Assembly (NCBI GenBank): GCA_029879665.1
Contig: JAOUPW010000061.1
Span: 1-8,186 of the forward strand
Direction of reading: 5' to 3'
Origin: Rhodospirillales bacterium
Lineage (GTDB): Bacteria > Pseudomonadota > Alphaproteobacteria > Rhodospirillales > JAOUPW01
Length of the DNA: 8,186 bases
Shown here: positions 5,993-8,186 of the stretch, in pieces
How positions within the stretch are numbered: position 1 is the first letter of the stretch
How the letters are laid out: each line of letters starts with the position of its first letter
The notes under the pieces: generated by a model
What the model saw: the letters and a program-made list of their open reading frames with translations, nothing else
Databases searched by the model: none
What the model was told of the DNA's origin: nothing
Translations under genes and position numbers: made by a program

Positions 5993-8186
5993 ATGAATCT
6001 GGGCGCCATGAAACAACACCGTCTAACGCTTCTCCTTTTACTTTTGCTGCCAGCGCTCGCCGGTTGCGAATACCTGTCGGAAGTCCAGACTTCGGTCGAA
6101 AAGGCAATCGATTCCGACTTCGTTTCACCCACTCCGGCATCTTCCGGACCCATGGCGATCAAGCCGCCATCGGACCAGGCGCCGCCTCGCACCAAGGCAG
6201 AGGTAATCCCCGGCACCGGTAAATTCGTCAAGCCGAATGCCGCCGCCCTGCGCTCCGTCACGACGACGACATCGGGCGACATCACCCTCAACTTCGCCGA
6301 TGCCGACCTGCGCGAGGTGGTGCGTGTCGTTCTTTCCGAAACCCTCGGCCTCAACTACGCCATCGATCCCAAGGTTCAAGGCAAGGTGACGGTGCAGACC
6401 AGCCAGCCCATTTCCAGGAGCTCGGTCCTGCCGGTGCTGGAAAACGTTCTTGCCCTCAACGGCGCCGCCATGGTCGAAGACGGCAGCCTGTTTAAAATCG
6501 TGCCCGCCGCCGCCGCCGCCCGCATCGGCCTGCCGCCGATGGTGGGAACCGGCGTCATACAGGGCAGGGGCCACCGGGTGCAGATCGTTCCCCTATCCCA
6601 CGTTTCGGCAACCGAAATGCGAGGCATTCTGGAGCCGTTCGTTCCCGCCGGCGGCGTGCTCAAGGCGGACACCGACCGCAACCTTCTGATCATGACCGGC
6701 ACCGCTCGGGAAATCGCCTCCCTGACGGATATGGTCAACACCTTTGATGTGGACTGGCTGGCGGGTATGTCCTTCGGACTGTTCCCGCTGGAATCGGCGA
6801 ATGCCAAGGATCTGATCAAGGATCTGAAAAACGTCTTCGGCGGCAGCAAGGACGGCAAGGATAAGAGCCCCCTCGACGGTCTGGTCCGTTTCGTTCCCAT
6901 CGATCGCATGAACGCGGTGCTGGTGGTGGCGCAACGCCCCGATTACCTCAACCGCGCCCGCGATTGGATTGAACGCCTCGACCGGGGCGGCGACGGCATC
7001 GGCAAGCGGCTCTATGTCTATTACATTGAGAACCGCCGCGCCGCCGACCTGGCGCCGGTGCTCAACGAGGTTTTCGCCTCCAGCAATAAACAGGCCCAGG
7101 ACCCCGGCAAGACCGAACTGGCGCCGGGTCTGGAAACCGGAACCGTGGAAACTTCCCCCACCGTCCGCCCGGGCGCCACAGCCACCCCGGAGCCCCTGCC
7201 CGCCGAAACGTCTCCCAAACCCGCGCCGGAACCCACGTCCGCCCTGCCGGTGGCCGGAACCGAAGGAGTCGGCCAAGGCGTCGGCTTCAGCGCGCAAAGC
7301 GATATCCGCATCATCGCCGACACCGCAAAGAACGCACTCCTGATCCTGGCGACACCAGCCGATTACCGGGTTATCGAGCAGGCCCTGCGCAAGCTGGACG
7401 TGGTGCCGCTGCAGGTGCTGATCGAGGCGACCATCGCCGAGGTCACCCTCAACGACAACCTCCGCTACGGCATCGAGTGGTTCTACCGCTCCGGCAACCA
7501 TTCCGCCACCCTCAGCGACCTCGCCAGCGGCGCCGTCCAATCCACCTTTCCCGGCTTCTCGTACTTCTTCAATACCATCAGCGCCGATGTTGCCATCGAC
7601 GCCCTGGATGAGGTGACCGACGTCAAGGTCATTTCCTCGCCGCAGCTGATGGTGCTGGACAACGAAACCGCGTCTTTGCAGGTCGGCGACCAGGTTCCGG
7701 TGGCGACACAGTCGGCAGTCACCACCGTCGATCCGGGCGCGCCTATCGTCAACTCCATCCAGCACCTGAATACCGGTGTCATCCTGGAGGTCACCCCCCG
7801 GGTCAACGCCAACGGCCTGGTGGTGCTGGACATCATGCAGGAAGTCAGCGACGCCATATCCACCACCACATCGGGCATCGATTCGCCGACCATCCAGCGC
7901 CGCCGGGTGCAAAGTACGGTGGCGGTGCAAAGCGGCGAGACCATTGCGCTCGGCGGCCTGATCAAGGACACCGACACCGTTTCCGACAAAGGCATCCCGC
8001 TGTTTAAGGAAATCCCCATTCTCGGCCACCTGTTCAAAACCCAGAGCGATACCGTGGTCCGCACCGAACTGCTGATTCTGCTGACCCCGCGGGTGGTGCG
8101 CGACCGCAGTGAAACCCGCCAGGTGACCGATGAGCTACGCCGCCGCCTGCCGTCGCTCAAGCCTCTAGAAAAGAAAGTCAACAAGT
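5993..8186 (+). CDS. gspD: GspD, T2SS secretin, predicted lipoprotein (3' end cut by window)
   Basis: At least 731 codons, open to the right edge; the stop is outside but probably near. GspD forms the outer-membrane channel through which folded proteins leave. The signal peptide MNLGAMKQHR plus a run of leucines ends in the lipobox LPALAGC, so Cys25 should be lipidated; Glu at +2 fits outer-membrane sorting. N0 is at about 97-170 (ITLNFADADLREVVRVVL), N1 at about 194-253 and N2 at about 262-330. N3 starts at 340 and is split by a Pro/Thr/Ala/Glu-rich insert at about 365-430. The C-domain runs from the VLIEATIAEV motif (475) to about 702, with the secretin signature VQSGETIALGGLIKD and KGIPLFKEIPILGHLF. 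No pilotin-binding S-domain is evident in the visible tail. GC is far higher than in gspE-gspJ. Confidence 0.96.
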   Translation, partial: MNLGAMKQHRLTLLLLLLLPALAGCEYLSEVQTSVEKAIDSDFVSPTPASSGPMAIKPPSDQAPPRTKAEVIPGTGKFVKPNAAALRSVTTTTSGDITLNFADADLREVVRVVLSETLGLNYAIDPKVQGKVTVQTSQPISRSSVLPVLENVLALNGAAMVEDGSLFKIVPAAAAARIGLPPMVGTGVIQGRGHRVQIVPLSHVSATEMRGILEPFVPAGGVLKADTDRNLLIMTGTAREIASLTDMVNTFDVDWLAGMSFGLFPLESANAKDLIKDLKNVFGGSKDGKDKSPLDGLVRFVPIDRMNAVLVVAQRPDYLNRARDWIERLDRGGDGIGKRLYVYYIENRRAADLAPVLNEVFASSNKQAQDPGKTELAPGLETGTVETSPTVRPGATATPEPLPAETSPKPAPEPTSALPVAGTEGVGQGVGFSAQSDIRIIADTAKNALLILATPADYRVIEQALRKLDVVPLQVLIEATIAEVTLNDNLRYGIEWFYRSGNHSATLSDLASGAVQSTFPGFSYFFNTISADVAIDALDEVTDVKVISSPQLMVLDNETASLQVGDQVPVATQSAVTTVDPGAPIVNSIQHLNTGVILEVTPRVNANGLVVLDIMQEVSDAISTTTSGIDSPTIQRRRVQSTVAVQSGETIALGGLIKDTDTVSDKGIPLFKEIPILGHLFKTQSDTVVRTELLILLTPRVVRDRSETRQVTDELRRRLPSLKPLEKKVNK

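Noticed and set aside
6593..8029. A 478-codon open frame on the - strand opposite gspD
   Set aside because: It lies antisense to unmistakable secretin domains. Its product is a Gly/Asp/His/Arg-rich low-complexity sequence typical of the complement of GC-rich coding DNA, and no family motif is visible.

Overview
The window is a large part of one type II secretion system (T2SS, gsp) locus, all on the + strand. It reads: the 3' end of gspE (assembly ATPase), then gspF (inner-membrane platform), gspG (major pseudopilin), gspH, gspI and gspJ (minor pseudopilins), gspL and gspM (inner-membrane assembly platform), a gspC/gspN-like bitopic protein with an HR domain, and nearly all of gspD (secretin), which runs off the right edge. 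The host is a Gram-negative bacterium, because a secretin and pseudopilins imply two membranes. The gene order, with gspC/N and gspD last, and the short GspM variant suggest a proteobacterium, perhaps an alphaproteobacterium. That lineage guess is an inference of modest confidence.

Layout. Bases 1-3455 form a compact block E-F-G-H-I-J. Several joints overlap (G/H by 17 nt, H/I by 20 nt, I/J by an ATGA), so the block is almost certainly one translationally coupled transcript. A 140-base, very AT-rich gap (3456-3595) follows, exactly where gspK normally lies; there is no gspK in the window. A second block, gspL-gspM-gspC/N (3596-5873), is joined by ATGA and TAATG overlaps. A second gap of 119 bases (5874-5992) holds an inverted repeat around a possible -10 element and precedes gspD (from 5993 to the edge).

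How the parts fit. GspE powers assembly through GspF, GspL and GspM. GspG polymerises into the pseudopilus on a tip made of GspH, GspI and GspJ. The HR-domain protein would link the inner-membrane platform to the N0 domain of the GspD channel in the outer membrane. GspD carries a clear lipobox, so it may reach the outer membrane by its own lipid anchor, like the known HxcQ liposecretin, instead of using a separate pilotin. Composition changes along the locus: sampled lines are about 38-42% GC in gspF/gspI, about 60% in gspL and 68-70% in gspD.

I found no RNA genes, mobile elements, CRISPR arrays or clear terminators. The most notable points are the missing gspK, the predicted lipoprotein secretin with a Pro-rich insert in N3, and the two putative regulatory gaps. 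I see no evidence for a wholly new system; this is a variant T2SS.
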